A stretch of DNA of 64,000 nucleotides from an uncultured Butyricimonas sp. (GTDB taxonomy: Bacteria; Bacteroidota; Bacteroidia; Bacteroidales; Marinifilaceae), in assembly GCA_944321845.1 (NCBI GenBank), contig CALUMT010000018.1, forward strand, positions 49,101 through 113,100. Reading direction: 5' to 3'. Position numbers and translations under genes: made by a program. Positions 55,945-64,000 of the stretch are shown here, piece by piece; position 1 is the first letter of the stretch; the number at the start of each line of letters is the position of its first letter. The notes below the pieces were generated by a model. The model was not told the origin of the DNA. It saw only the letters and a list, made by a program, of their open reading frames with translations, and searched no databases.

Positions 55945-56133
55945 TTATTTTATTTCTCTGTGTAAAGTTACTCTTTTCAAATACGGATTGTACTTACGCA
56001 TTTCCAATCTTTCAGGGGTATTCTTTCTATTTTTGGTAGTGATGTAACGAGACATTCCCGGTACTCCGGATTCCTTTTGCTCCGTGCACTCCAAAATCAC
56101 CTGTACTCTGTTACCTTTGCTCTTCTTTGCCAT
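55945..56133 (-). CDS. rpmG: 50S ribosomal protein bL33
   Basis: A 62-residue large-subunit protein near the E site. The sequence [18 protein letters not shown] and [21 protein letters not shown] are characteristic. Only one cysteine of the zinc-ribbon set is present (Cys16), so this is the zinc-free (C-) type. Second gene of rpmB-rpmG-DUF4295; 11 bases after rpmB. Confidence 0.97.
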   Translation of the reverse strand: MAKKSKGNRVQVILECTEQKESGVPGMSRYITTKNRKNTPERLEMRKYNPYLKRVTLHREIK

Positions 56134-56144
56134 TTCTTTTAATT

Positions 56145-56387
56145 TTAAATGTTCTTAATTAAACCATTGGCAGCAGCTTCTTTCAAGCAGGCGCTAATTC
56201 CTTTCTTGTTAATCAGGCGCAACCCGGCAGCAGATACATTCAATCGTATCCATCTATCCTCTTCCGGCCAATAAAAATTTCTCTTGAACAAGTTGATCTC
56301 GAATGTTCTCTTCACTCTTCTTTTAGAGTGAGAAACATGGTTACCAACCATTGCTTTTTTCCCGGTTATTTGACAAATTCTTGACAT
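56145..56387 (-). CDS. rpmB: 50S ribosomal protein bL28
   Basis: An 80-residue large-subunit protein. [27 protein letters not shown] and the final [11 protein letters not shown] are family landmarks; the CxxC zinc pair is absent, so zinc-free. First gene of its operon; the promoter region is shared divergently with the cyclophilin gene. No exact TAnnTTTG element was found for it. Confidence 0.97.
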   Translation of the reverse strand: MSRICQITGKKAMVGNHVSHSKRRVKRTFEINLFKRNFYWPEEDRWIRLNVSAAGLRLINKKGISACLKEAAANGLIKNI

Positions 56388-56515
56388 CTCTCAATTATTT
56401 TATAAACGCTTTCCAAACAGGATGCAAATAACGCACTTTTTATTCAAACTATCAAATGTTTCAAGAAAAAAGTTCCAATATTTTTTACATCCGGCATTCC
56501 CGGGCGTTTTTCTTT

Positions 56516-56523
56516 TACCTTTG
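56516..56523 (+). promoter_or_regulatory. Candidate -7 box of the cyclophilin gene
   Basis: TACCTTTG, an exact TAnnTTTG, 25 bases before ATG 56549. Its place inside the upstream extension of the frame supports the shorter start. Confidence 0.5.
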
Positions 56524-56548
56524 CAGCGTAAACATTAATACAAATCAC

Positions 56549-56986
56549 ATGTACAAAGCAGAAATACACACCGCTAAAGGAATCATGAAAGTCCTTTTTT
56601 ACGAGCAGGATGCTCCCAACACGGTCGCTAACTTCGTCAAGCTTGCCAAATCCGGTTTCTACGACGGCCTCACCTTCCATCGGGTAATACCGGATTTCGT
56701 CATACAGGGCGGCTGCCCCAAGGGCGATGGCACGGGCGGACCGGGCTACACCATAAAATGCGAGCTCACCGGGGGCAACCAACGTCACGACAGAGGAGTA
56801 CTCTCCATGGCCCACGCGGGTAGAGACACCGGAGGCTCCCAATTCTTCATCTGCCACAACCGGCGCAACACCGCTCATCTGGATCGCCACCACACCTGCT
56901 TCGGTAAAGTATACGAGGGACTGGAAGTCATCGACGCCATCCGTCAAGGTGACATCATCGAAAAAATCGTCATCACGGAAGAATAA
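56549..56986 (+). CDS. Cyclophilin-type peptidyl-prolyl cis-trans isomerase
   Basis: A 145-residue enzyme that speeds proline isomerisation. No signal peptide, so cytosolic (PpiB-like). Active-site motifs [13 protein letters not shown], the Gln/Phe in GGSQFFI and the [12 protein letters not shown] segment are intact. The ATG at 56549 is preferred over the frame start at 56456 because the promoter -7 box lies within that extension. It is a single-gene unit followed by a terminator shared with the convergent MutS-like pair. Confidence 0.95.
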   Translation: MYKAEIHTAKGIMKVLFYEQDAPNTVANFVKLAKSGFYDGLTFHRVIPDFVIQGGCPKGDGTGGPGYTIKCELTGGNQRHDRGVLSMAHAGRDTGGSQFFICHNRRNTAHLDRHHTCFGKVYEGLEVIDAIRQGDIIEKIVITEE

Positions 56987-57000
56987 CCCCTTCACTCCTC

Positions 57001-57041
57001 AAAAAAACAAAGCCGCCACTCACGTGACGGCTCTATTTTTT
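57001..57041. terminator. Bidirectional terminator between cyclophilin and MutS-like genes
   Basis: AGCCG-C-CAC (57011-57019) pairs with GTG-A-CGGCT (57024-57032), loop TCAC, one mismatch; T-run at 57036-57041 on plus and A-run at 57001-57007 (T on minus). Confidence 0.8.
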
Positions 57042-57059
57042 CCCACTATCGCTGGAAAA

Positions 57060-58388
57060 TCAGATCTCCCCGCGAATAGTCTCTATAATACGTTCGTTAT
57101 TAATAATGATCATACCATGCTTATCAGCCGTGATTCCCGGTTGCAACCTGTAAGTATATCTCGGCACCTTACCGTCCATTACGGTCGGCAAATAAGCGAA
57201 AGTCACGTTATCACATGCCTTACCCAACTCTTGACCCACTTCAATAATATGCGTGGAGATCAAGAACGAACAAGCCCGTCTCTTCGCCAAGGCACTTGCC
57301 ACGGCCAACGTGGCATCGAAAGCATCCTTCACGTTTGTTCCCTTGAACAACTCATCGAAGATTACCACCAGCTTCTTGGACAGACTCACCTCGATAGCCA
57401 CCTTCTTCACGCGCAATACCTCGGCGTAGAAATGGCTATATCCCATGTTTATGTTATCCGGCACGTTGATAGAGGTATACATACCGTCCTGCACGATAAA
57501 CTCCATCGACTTCGCAGCCACGGGGAATCCCATGTGCGCCATGTAAACGGCAATACCGAAAGACTTCATCAACGTCGATTTCCCGGCCATATTCGCACCC
57601 GTCAGGAAAAAGATATTCTTATCCCGCGTAATGGCCATATTATTCGAGATAGCTCCCGGAATACACGGGTGATGCAGGGCCTCCATCTTCATGGATATCT
57701 CCCCGTCCTCGCTTGCTACCGGGAAACATAAATCATTCTCACGGGCAACACGTCCAACCACCGTGCACACGTCCAACTCGTGGAACAAGGTCAGCAAATC
57801 CGACAGGCTCTTGAATTCCACGCAACGGAAAAGCCGATCCCGTGCAAACATATCCATCAAGCCCGGGTTGGTATTCTCGTTAGCCAAAATCTTCGCGAAA
57901 GCCGGTTTCTCCAGCAAGGCCACCACCTTCTTCACCCTCTCCTCGAGCGGATGACCGTTCATTCCCTTAAGCAGCTCCTTCGTGTATCCCAACGCGTTTT
58001 TCAAAAACTTCGTCGTGGCGACCACCTGATCCTGCCATACCTTGTAACGCGGATCATGTCCGACCGTCTCCAGGAACTTGGCCTGACAAAGATGGGACAG
58101 GACAAAAATCCAATGCTTCCCGCTCGCCCCGGAGATATACTGCTCAACGACGTCACACTCTTCCGGATTTCCGGGGAAAGCCAAGTCATGCTCCTTGAAA
58201 TAGGTAAACATTTTCACACGACGGTTGATATCTTCCGCCTTCGTCAGCGGATTCTGGAACATATTCTCCAGCAAATGCTCGCCCCCGCGGGTCACCGTCC
58301 CGCTAAACAGGCTGTACACGGAATTATTTTTATACTTACCCAGGATATTCAAGTCATCCAGGGTTTGCTTGTCAGTCTCGAAACTCAT
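57060..58388 (-). CDS. MutS-like DNA-binding ATPase, second of a tandem pair
   Basis: A 442-residue protein with only the clamp/lever (domain III-like, residues 10-230) and ATPase (domain V) parts of MutS. Walker A GANMAGKST (264-272), the VQDGMYTSINVPDN and SHFYAEVLRVKK segments, Walker B VVIFDELFKGTN and ISTHIIEVGQEL are intact. The N-terminal mismatch-recognition domain (Phe-X-Glu) and connector are absent, so it is not a mismatch-repair MutS, nor the Smr-bearing MutS2. Its ATG overlaps the stop of the first paralog by four bases. The two may form a heterodimer; biochemical role unknown. Confidence 0.85.
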   Translation of the reverse strand: MSFETDKQTLDDLNILGKYKNNSVYSLFSGTVTRGGEHLLENMFQNPLTKAEDINRRVKMFTYFKEHDLAFPGNPEECDVVEQYISGASGKHWIFVLSHLCQAKFLETVGHDPRYKVWQDQVVATTKFLKNALGYTKELLKGMNGHPLEERVKKVVALLEKPAFAKILANENTNPGLMDMFARDRLFRCVEFKSLSDLLTLFHELDVCTVVGRVARENDLCFPVASEDGEISMKMEALHHPCIPGAISNNMAITRDKNIFFLTGANMAGKSTLMKSFGIAVYMAHMGFPVAAKSMEFIVQDGMYTSINVPDNINMGYSHFYAEVLRVKKVAIEVSLSKKLVVIFDELFKGTNVKDAFDATLAVASALAKRRACSFLISTHIIEVGQELGKACDNVTFAYLPTVMDGKVPRYTYRLQPGITADKHGMIIINNERIIETIRGEI

Positions 58389-59722
58389 TGCGCACCTCCT
58401 TCCCCGTTTATAATCTCTATAATTTTCTCGTTATTAATAATAATCATACCGTGACGGTCATTCGTGATACCCTCCGTCAACCGGTACGTGTAAACCGGCT
58501 TGCTGCCTTCCATCAATGTCGGCAAATACACGAACTTAATATTCGCGCAACGCTCACGCAACACCTGTCCCACCTCGATAATATGTGTAGAAATCATAAA
58601 CGTACAATTCCTTATCTCCGCAAACGCTTCCGTAACAGCCAGCGTGGCATCGTAAGCATCCTTCACGTTCGTACCCCGGAACAGCTCATCGAATATAATA
58701 ATCAGATTCGGGGTCTGCCGCACCTGCTGGGCCACCTTCTTCACGCGCAACACCTCGGCGTAGAAATGGCTATATCCCATACTCAGGTTATCCGGCAAGT
58801 TAATCGTGGTGAACATACCGTTCCTTACCGAAAACTCCATACTCTCGGCCGGAACCGGGAAACCCACGTGTGCCAGGAAAATCGAAATAGCGAAAGTCTT
58901 CATGAAAGTGGACTTACCGGCCATATTCGCACCCGTCAGGAAAATCACGTTACTATCCTTATCCACATCGATATTATTCCCGATAGGCTTCTTCAGGAAT
59001 GGATGGAAAACACCGCGCAACTTCAGAATATTCTTCTCCGCCGGATAAACCTTCGCCTGCACGAAATTTCTTGATTTCGCCACCTCGGCCACCGTCATGT
59101 AAACATCCAGCACGTAGATATAATGCAAAATCTTCTGCAACTTATCCCGTTCCTCGAAACGGAAAACCCGGTCATACATCACGGCCCGCTCGTAGCTCAC
59201 CTTCTTCTGTCCTTTCTCGTTCTTGTACCACTGCCACTTCTCGTTAGCCACCAACGTTTTCAGGTTCATCGTGGAATCCGCGATATCCTTATTCTCGTTC
59301 CCGGCAGACACCTTCAGGAAATCCTCCAGCGTGTTCAACAACTCCAAACATCCCACGATACCATTGTGAATCCACACGTAATCCGTATCCGAACCCATCA
59401 GATTCTTCACTTTACGCCCCAGCGTATTGTTCTCCTGCATCAACTGGCTACGGGTATCCGTGTTTCCCAGGTAAAACTCGATGGCATCAAAAATAGCTCC
59501 CCGGAACGGGAAGACAGCCCCATTTTTCATGTAAAAACTGATAGCCTCGCTACGACTTGCGATAGCCTCCACCTCCGACAACGGGTAACGGAACATCTCT
59601 TCCAGCAAACGGCCACCGCCTCGGGTATGCGTTCGATTGAAGATTTCATACACAGACTGCGTACGACCTGTAGTAAAAATTGCCAAGTCATTCAACGTCT
59701 GTTTGTCTATTTTAAAACTCAT
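58385..59722 (-). CDS. MutS-like DNA-binding ATPase, first of a tandem pair
   Basis: A 445-residue paralog of the next gene, aligned over its whole length (Walker A also at 264-272, GANMAGKST), with SVRNGMFTTINLPDNLSMGYSHF-type core, Walker B IIIFDELFRGTN and TYRLTEGITNDRHGMIIINNEKI. Like its partner it lacks mismatch-recognition and nuclease domains. The N-terminal YEIFNRTHTRGGGRLLEEMF is the MutS domain III start. The perfect promoter lies 38 bases upstream and the partner's start is translationally coupled, so the pair is made in fixed ratio. Confidence 0.85.
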   Translation of the reverse strand: MSFKIDKQTLNDLAIFTTGRTQSVYEIFNRTHTRGGGRLLEEMFRYPLSEVEAIASRSEAISFYMKNGAVFPFRGAIFDAIEFYLGNTDTRSQLMQENNTLGRKVKNLMGSDTDYVWIHNGIVGCLELLNTLEDFLKVSAGNENKDIADSTMNLKTLVANEKWQWYKNEKGQKKVSYERAVMYDRVFRFEERDKLQKILHYIYVLDVYMTVAEVAKSRNFVQAKVYPAEKNILKLRGVFHPFLKKPIGNNIDVDKDSNVIFLTGANMAGKSTFMKTFAISIFLAHVGFPVPAESMEFSVRNGMFTTINLPDNLSMGYSHFYAEVLRVKKVAQQVRQTPNLIIIFDELFRGTNVKDAYDATLAVTEAFAEIRNCTFMISTHIIEVGQVLRERCANIKFVYLPTLMEGSKPVYTYRLTEGITNDRHGMIIINNEKIIEIINGEGGAQ

Positions 59723-59759
59723 TGTTTAGTGATTTAGATTGTTATACAAACATTGCCCT

Positions 59760-59791
59760 CAAAGATAAAATTCCACTTTTTATTTTCCAAA
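59760..59791 (-). promoter_or_regulatory. Promoter of the MutS-like pair
   Basis: Minus strand: TTTG (59791-59788), 20-base spacer, TATCTTTG (59767-59760), exact consensus, 38 bases before ATG 59722. Confidence 0.7.
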
Positions 59792-59884
59792 TAATTTTTC
59801 TACATTTTTTAAATCGAAAATTTTATCCAATCACAACTATATAAATATAAAAAAAGGAAATGTAAAAAACGGGCTATATATAAT

Positions 59885-59917
59885 GATCCCCATAGCTTTT
59901 ATATCACTATGGGGATC
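59885..59917. terminator. Inverted repeat after the small membrane protein gene
   Basis: GATCCCCATAG (59885-59895) pairs perfectly with CTATGGGGATC (59907-59917). Only a delayed T-run follows on the minus strand; probable terminator of the 59933-60316 gene. Confidence 0.6.
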
Positions 59918-59932
59918 TTGGATTACCAGTTT

Positions 59933-60316
59933 TTAATGTGACATTCCCATAAATACCCCCACAAAATAAGGAATCAGCCAAAAGGCCCAAACAAAAACAC
60001 TAAATCGACTAAAATTCTGTTTTGCTTTTTCACTTCCTTTCCAATAAGTCCAAATGGCCCATACGGCATGAATCGCCATTAAAATAATAGCTAATAAACC
60101 CGTTATTGCATGAAAAACATTAGCACTCTCATCCATTTGACTAGCTATATTCGACATTACCGTTGTACCAACAGTATCAGCACAAAGTCCTAAAACGAAA
60201 AAAACTATATGCCATACTTTCAATACATGTTGAATTCGTTCTCCCCAAGTCCCTATTGTATAAAAAACCAATGCTAATGTAATATTCACAATTGCTACAC
60301 TTAAAATTCCCGACAT
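59933..60316 (-). CDS. Small four-segment membrane protein (HsmA/TIGR03987-like)
   Basis: A 127-residue integral membrane protein with about four hydrophobic segments (roughly 5-23, 35-55, 64-92 and 107-125) and a short Lys/Ser loop. The motifs YTIGTWGER, HIVFFVLGLCADTVGT and HAITGLLAIILMAIHAVWA resemble the HsmA/TIGR03987 family, whose function is unresolved. It follows the thioredoxin-like gene by 51 bases on the same strand and may belong to the second ABC operon. The resemblance is by eye, so the family call is moderate. Confidence 0.7.
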   Translation of the reverse strand: MSGILSVAIVNITLALVFYTIGTWGERIQHVLKVWHIVFFVLGLCADTVGTTVMSNIASQMDESANVFHAITGLLAIILMAIHAVWAIWTYWKGSEKAKQNFSRFSVFVWAFWLIPYFVGVFMGMSH

Positions 60317-60367
60317 AATTATTATCTTTTTTATATTATATTTACTACTATAATTTACAATACTTCA

Positions 60368-61573
60368 CTATCGATTATTTTTCCGCTCTTTCATATATTG
60401 TTCCTGTAATCTTTTACTCTGAACTATAGCATCTTCAGCTGCTATTGAATCTCCTTTTTTCGTTAATAAAGCTGCTTTTCGTTTCATCAGATTACTTTTA
60501 AGATTCAAATTCTGGGTTTGCTTAAATTTATCATCTATCCAATCTATCCCTTCCTGTAAAAGCAAAGTATCTGCACAAAAAGCTAATTGATCCATGAAAA
60601 GATGAAAATATGTATTTTCTTTATCCCCCTGAAACATATTAAATCTCATAACATTATGCATTTCATCAAGCATTGATCTATAATTTCCCTTCCGTACATG
60701 CTCCGCTGTATAAAGATGTGCAAGCATACCAGGCACATCAGGATGATCAAACTTCAACAAATTAGAAACAATTTTGGCATTACGACTTTCATCAAAAATA
60801 TCTCCACTAGCAGGATTCCATCGTGATATTTCGTAGGAAGCATAGTAATATAATTCATTTATCAGGGCATCAACTTTTTCTCTTCCCAACAATTCTCGAG
60901 CATACGATATGCTATCAATCATCGATTGTACAGGAGCAGCCAAAGGATCATAACAAAACATCATAAGCATTTCCCAATTTTCAGGATCTTTTAATTCATC
61001 TATTGTAAAAGAACTGACAAATTTTTCACCCACTTCCCGTCGGGTTTGCTTATCTCCAGCAAAAAGTAAAGTTATCAGGTATTCTTTTATAAAGTCTTTA
61101 TCAAATTCTCCACGAAGATATCTATCTCTAAGCCCTTTTAAATTATGACAAGGATCCATTGCCTGTTTTGCCACATCCAACAATTGATCGATCTTTAAAC
61201 CTCCTACGCTCATATGTACGACCTCTGTCGTAGCAGGATCAATAAACAACAATGTAGGAACGGCAGATATCATAAATTTACGTTTAAACCTAGCCCCAAG
61301 ACTATCTTTCTCTATATCCAATTTTATATTTATAAAATGGTCATTAAAATATGCACCAACACTATCTGAAACAAAAACCTCCGTAGACATATTTTTACAA
61401 GGAATACACCATGTTGTATAACAATCCACAAATATTAATTTATTGTTTTTCTTCGCCTTATTTATAATTTTTTCCCACTTTATCTTCTGTTCAAAATGAA
61501 TACCTTTCTCCTGTCCAGATAATTGTATTACAGATAAAGACGATATTAATATGACAAATATTATTCGACTCAT
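60368..61573 (-). CDS. Thioredoxin-fold exported protein with helical C-terminal domain
   Basis: A 401-residue protein with a signal peptide (about residues 1-20, IQLSGQ). Residues 28-140 form a thioredoxin-like domain with the redox motif WCIPC (55-59) and the cis-Pro in AVPTLLF. The remaining 260 residues are mainly helical with no name I recognise. Such proteins act in disulfide or redox chemistry in the periplasm of Bacteroidota. It lies 31 bases after the second GldFG fusion and is probably co-transcribed, so it may serve that transporter. The region is AT-rich. Confidence 0.8.
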   Translation of the reverse strand: MSRIIFVILISSLSVIQLSGQEKGIHFEQKIKWEKIINKAKKNNKLIFVDCYTTWCIPCKNMSTEVFVSDSVGAYFNDHFINIKLDIEKDSLGARFKRKFMISAVPTLLFIDPATTEVVHMSVGGLKIDQLLDVAKQAMDPCHNLKGLRDRYLRGEFDKDFIKEYLITLLFAGDKQTRREVGEKFVSSFTIDELKDPENWEMLMMFCYDPLAAPVQSMIDSISYARELLGREKVDALINELYYYASYEISRWNPASGDIFDESRNAKIVSNLLKFDHPDVPGMLAHLYTAEHVRKGNYRSMLDEMHNVMRFNMFQGDKENTYFHLFMDQLAFCADTLLLQEGIDWIDDKFKQTQNLNLKSNLMKRKAALLTKKGDSIAAEDAIVQSKRLQEQYMKERKNNR

Positions 61574-61604
61574 ACGCTAAAAATTTTAATAATCTATCAA
61601 CAAT

Positions 61605-63932
61605 CTATCGACTACGACGACGTAACCATTGAAAAAGTCCCAAAGCAATGAATAAAATAGGCAGTCCCCATACCAAAACTACTCGCAACATTTTCCAGCC
61701 TCCTTGAGTCAAATAGAATTTATCATCAGAAGAGGAAGCCATTTCCCAATACATCGGTCGATAAGCATTCGACAAATAATGGAAACAACCTTGAATAATA
61801 GAAGCATTAACCCCATTAGCCTGTTGCGCCATCGTTTCATTAGAAACACAATCAGCATCTCCAGTTATTACAATGCGCTGTTCTTTGCCATTCACATTCC
61901 TAACTAAAGCCGCAATTGTTGTATACTCCGAAATCTTCTCTCCAACAGCAGGATTACATTTCATAGGAGCTTTCGCGTAATCCAATGATTCTAATTCATT
62001 CCACACCTGATAAGAACGTTGTTCTTTTTTACCCGCTACCTCGAAAATAGTCGTATCTGTTTTTGTCAATGGAATAAATTTAAATCCTTTATCTACCACC
62101 TGAGTCAATCCAGCTGTCGTCGGCATATTCAAGTACTGGGCAACAAAAAATGGTGATAATTCACGAGCTGCATCGGTTAACGGCAAACTAAGTATATCTG
62201 GTGATAAATTCACTCGCCGGTATTGTACTAAAGTACCAGGTAACATTTCTACCCCGAAATACTTGTTCAATAACGGATTCATAATTTCCCGCCTTCTAGG
62301 CTCTCCTAAAATAAAAAGATTTCCACCTCGATTAATATATTGTTGTAGATTAGCATCTTCTTCCGAAGTTAATACCGTTTTCATATCTGCCATAACCAAT
62401 ATATCCAAATCTGCAGCTATCTCTTGTTCCAAAGACACTTCCTTTACATCAAAACCACCCGTAATTAAACCAGCAAATCGTTCCTTTTCCCAACCGAAAT
62501 TCGTATATCCATATATTCCAGGATCCGAAACAGAACGCATACCATGCCCAGTAACGAATCCTATACAAGGAGCTTTACGAACCAATCGACTTAATGCCGT
62601 GGCAATTTCTCCATCTTTAGGATACACATCCAATCGATCAGCTCGGAAATACAACCAACCTCGTTTGTCTCCATTTGAGACCATCTCCCACACACAAGCG
62701 GGTTGTTCTGACAAATTCGTCAATTCTCTTATTTCTTTCGGAGTCTTTACTTGACGAGGATTTAATCGATATTGTTTACAACGCAATTTACTCAGTCCAG
62801 CTAAATCCGTATTCGCCTTTTCCAAATCTGCCTTCAACTTTTTAGCATCATACACATTGTTTTTATCGGTGATTGTATCATAATAATACACAACTTTAAG
62901 TTTTGTATCCGGCTTAAAGCGGACAAAACGCTCAAATATTCCCCTATTCAACAAGACAAAACGAGGGAAAGAACAAACGGAATAATTCCCACTCAATATA
63001 TTGACATAAGCAGTAATCTCTAATTCTCCATCCAATGCTTCCACGATCTCCTGATGTTCAGGGACTATCGTATTCATTTTATTTTCCGTAGCGTCATAAT
63101 ACCCCATCAAGGCTGGACGAGAAGAAAGATATCCAACAATACAAACAACAACTATGACAGATAAATACTTACCCCATGTCCGGACAAAACCTTCTTTCTG
63201 TCGATGCGCCTGTAAACGAATAATTGTCAAACCAATAAACAAACAGATAACCAATGGGAAATACAACAAATCCTCACTACAAATCATACCAAACACAAAA
63301 GTATTCACCCGTCCCCCAATACTTAACCAATAAGTTATATCTCTAAAAAAATCATATTCTTGCCACAAATGGTAAGCATTTCCTAACAACATCAACATCA
63401 CAAAAGTTCCTATTGCTGCAACAAATTGGTATTGTGTTAAACTAGAAACAAATATCCCCACTGCCATATAAGTACAAGTCAACAAAAACAAACCAAGCCA
63501 TCCCGTTAAAATTGCAGCCCATTGAAAATCTTTAATTAAACAACCCGCAATAATCACATATAACAACAAGATTATAAACAACACCAAAGCATACATTATC
63601 ATTGCAGAATACTTTCCAAGAATAATCTGCCAATTTTTTACGGGAGAAGAATACAACAATTTTATAGAACCACTACTTAACTCTCTACTAATAATTCCCA
63701 TGGTTAATAAAGGGATGTAATAGTATAGATATCCTTGTACCACCATCCACAAACCTCCCATCGCAAATAATTTCATAGAGCCATTTGCCCCCATATAACT
63801 TAAAAAACCGCCTAACTTTCCTACAAAAACAAAGCCCATTTGGAGAGTAAAAAGCACCAATAAGAACCATGCAATTGGTGAATAGAAAAGTAATTCCAAC
63901 TCTTTCCTGGCTATTCTAAATATCATTCTCAT
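61605..63932 (-). CDS. GldF-GldG fusion: ABC-2 permease plus GldG domain (copy 2)
   Basis: A 775-residue paralog of the protein at 33181-35484, similar through its whole length: ELSSGSIKLLYSSPVKNW, LLYSSP-type loops, permease segments in residues 1-260, then the GldG domain with TGHGMRS, INRGGNLFILGEPRRREIMNP and VITGDADCVSNETM, and a C-terminal anchor. It is clearly more AT-rich than copy 1. The ATPase gene ends 12 bases upstream (63945) and is cut by the right edge. The downstream genes are a thioredoxin-like protein and a small membrane protein, absent beside copy 1. Function is inferred only as an ABC exporter. Confidence 0.88.
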   Translation of the reverse strand: MRMIFRIARKELELLFYSPIAWFLLVLFTLQMGFVFVGKLGGFLSYMGANGSMKLFAMGGLWMVVQGYLYYYIPLLTMGIISRELSSGSIKLLYSSPVKNWQIILGKYSAMIMYALVLFIILLLYVIIAGCLIKDFQWAAILTGWLGLFLLTCTYMAVGIFVSSLTQYQFVAAIGTFVMLMLLGNAYHLWQEYDFFRDITYWLSIGGRVNTFVFGMICSEDLLYFPLVICLFIGLTIIRLQAHRQKEGFVRTWGKYLSVIVVVCIVGYLSSRPALMGYYDATENKMNTIVPEHQEIVEALDGELEITAYVNILSGNYSVCSFPRFVLLNRGIFERFVRFKPDTKLKVVYYYDTITDKNNVYDAKKLKADLEKANTDLAGLSKLRCKQYRLNPRQVKTPKEIRELTNLSEQPACVWEMVSNGDKRGWLYFRADRLDVYPKDGEIATALSRLVRKAPCIGFVTGHGMRSVSDPGIYGYTNFGWEKERFAGLITGGFDVKEVSLEQEIAADLDILVMADMKTVLTSEEDANLQQYINRGGNLFILGEPRRREIMNPLLNKYFGVEMLPGTLVQYRRVNLSPDILSLPLTDAARELSPFFVAQYLNMPTTAGLTQVVDKGFKFIPLTKTDTTIFEVAGKKEQRSYQVWNELESLDYAKAPMKCNPAVGEKISEYTTIAALVRNVNGKEQRIVITGDADCVSNETMAQQANGVNASIIQGCFHYLSNAYRPMYWEMASSSDDKFYLTQGGWKMLRVVLVWGLPILFIALGLFQWLRRRSR

Positions 63933-63944
63933 GTCTTTATCCTT

Positions 63945-64000
63945 TTATTTATTTCGTGATTTTTTTGATAACTCGGCAAATATCGTGTCCAGGGAACTCT
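63945..64000 (-). CDS. ABC transporter ATPase, GldA-like (copy 2), C-terminal fragment
   Basis: Only the last 18 codons (ending in SSLDTIFAELSKKSRNK and TAA at 63945-63947) lie in the window. They match the end of the copy 1 ATPase (SSLDNIFAELSKKSKK) almost residue for residue, which shows that the whole ATPase-GldFG unit is duplicated. The rest lies to the right of the window. Confidence 0.9.
   Translation of the reverse strand, partial: SSLDTIFAELSKKSRNK

Noticed and set aside
1-64000. CRISPR array, insertion sequence, prophage
   Set aside because: No regularly spaced direct repeats, transposase, integrase or structural phage gene was recognised.

Overview
The window looks like a chromosomal segment of a Bacteroidota bacterium, most likely a Bacteroidales gut anaerobe of the Odoribacter/Butyricimonas type (family-level placement is inference). 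Signs: a long 1095-residue SecA, GldF/GldG-type ABC systems in an otherwise housekeeping setting, DUF4295 with L33/L28, TSCPD protein, NadB-NadC-NadA de novo NAD synthesis, DPP IV-like S9 peptidases, and many promoters of the Bacteroidota kind (-33 TTTG, 19-20 bases, -7 TAnnTTTG) with few strong Shine-Dalgarno sites. No CRISPR array, phage or insertion sequence was seen.

Layout. 1-7.4 kb (all minus): lgt (cut by the left edge), secA, a small lipoprotein, upp, a DUF308 membrane protein and a cysteine synthase gene. The latter is preceded by an unannotated 34-codon reading frame ending in six cysteines, a probable cysteine-sensing leader peptide. 7.3-8.0 kb holds no gene but a long imperfect hairpin. 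8-16.4 kb (plus): a secreted alpha/beta hydrolase, nadB-nadC-nadA-pheT with a terminator, then a membrane-protein/Nudix fusion. 16.4-21 kb (minus): a MarR-controlled tripartite efflux operon (marR-tolC-emrA-emrB type) with a 30-base perfect palindrome over the promoter and an in-frame amber stop near the end of tolC. 21-25 kb (minus): lipB, lipA and a type II restriction-modification pair. 25-29.4 kb (minus): rpsA-rnz-TSCPD and trmD. 29.6-33 kb (minus): lysophospholipid acyltransferase-like, omega-amidase-like and DPP IV-like genes. 33-36.4 kb (minus): ABC ATPase plus GldF-GldG fusion. 37-41 kb: GC-rich recQ (plus), and queC-queD-queE (minus), the start of the 7-deazaguanine pathway.

41-48.4 kb (plus): DUF1963 protein, two SurA/PpiC-type periplasmic folding factors, an OstA/LptA-like protein, a thioesterase and uvrB. 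48.4-49 kb: a thioesterase and tRNA-Arg(ACG). 49-52.8 kb (plus): bcp, recA and a lipoprotein S9 peptidase. 52.8-56.4 kb (minus): uvrA and rpmB-rpmG-DUF4295. 56.5-57 kb (plus): cyclophilin. 57-59.7 kb (minus): two tandem, translationally coupled MutS-like ATPases. 60-64 kb (minus, AT-rich): a second copy of the Gld-type ABC system with a thioredoxin-like protein and a small membrane protein; its ATPase runs off the right edge.

Most noteworthy: the poly-cysteine leader, the amber-interrupted tolC in an otherwise intact regulated efflux operon, the tandem MutS-like pair, the two diverged GldA-GldFG systems and the membrane/Nudix fusion. Functional names come from motifs recognised by eye; no database search was run.
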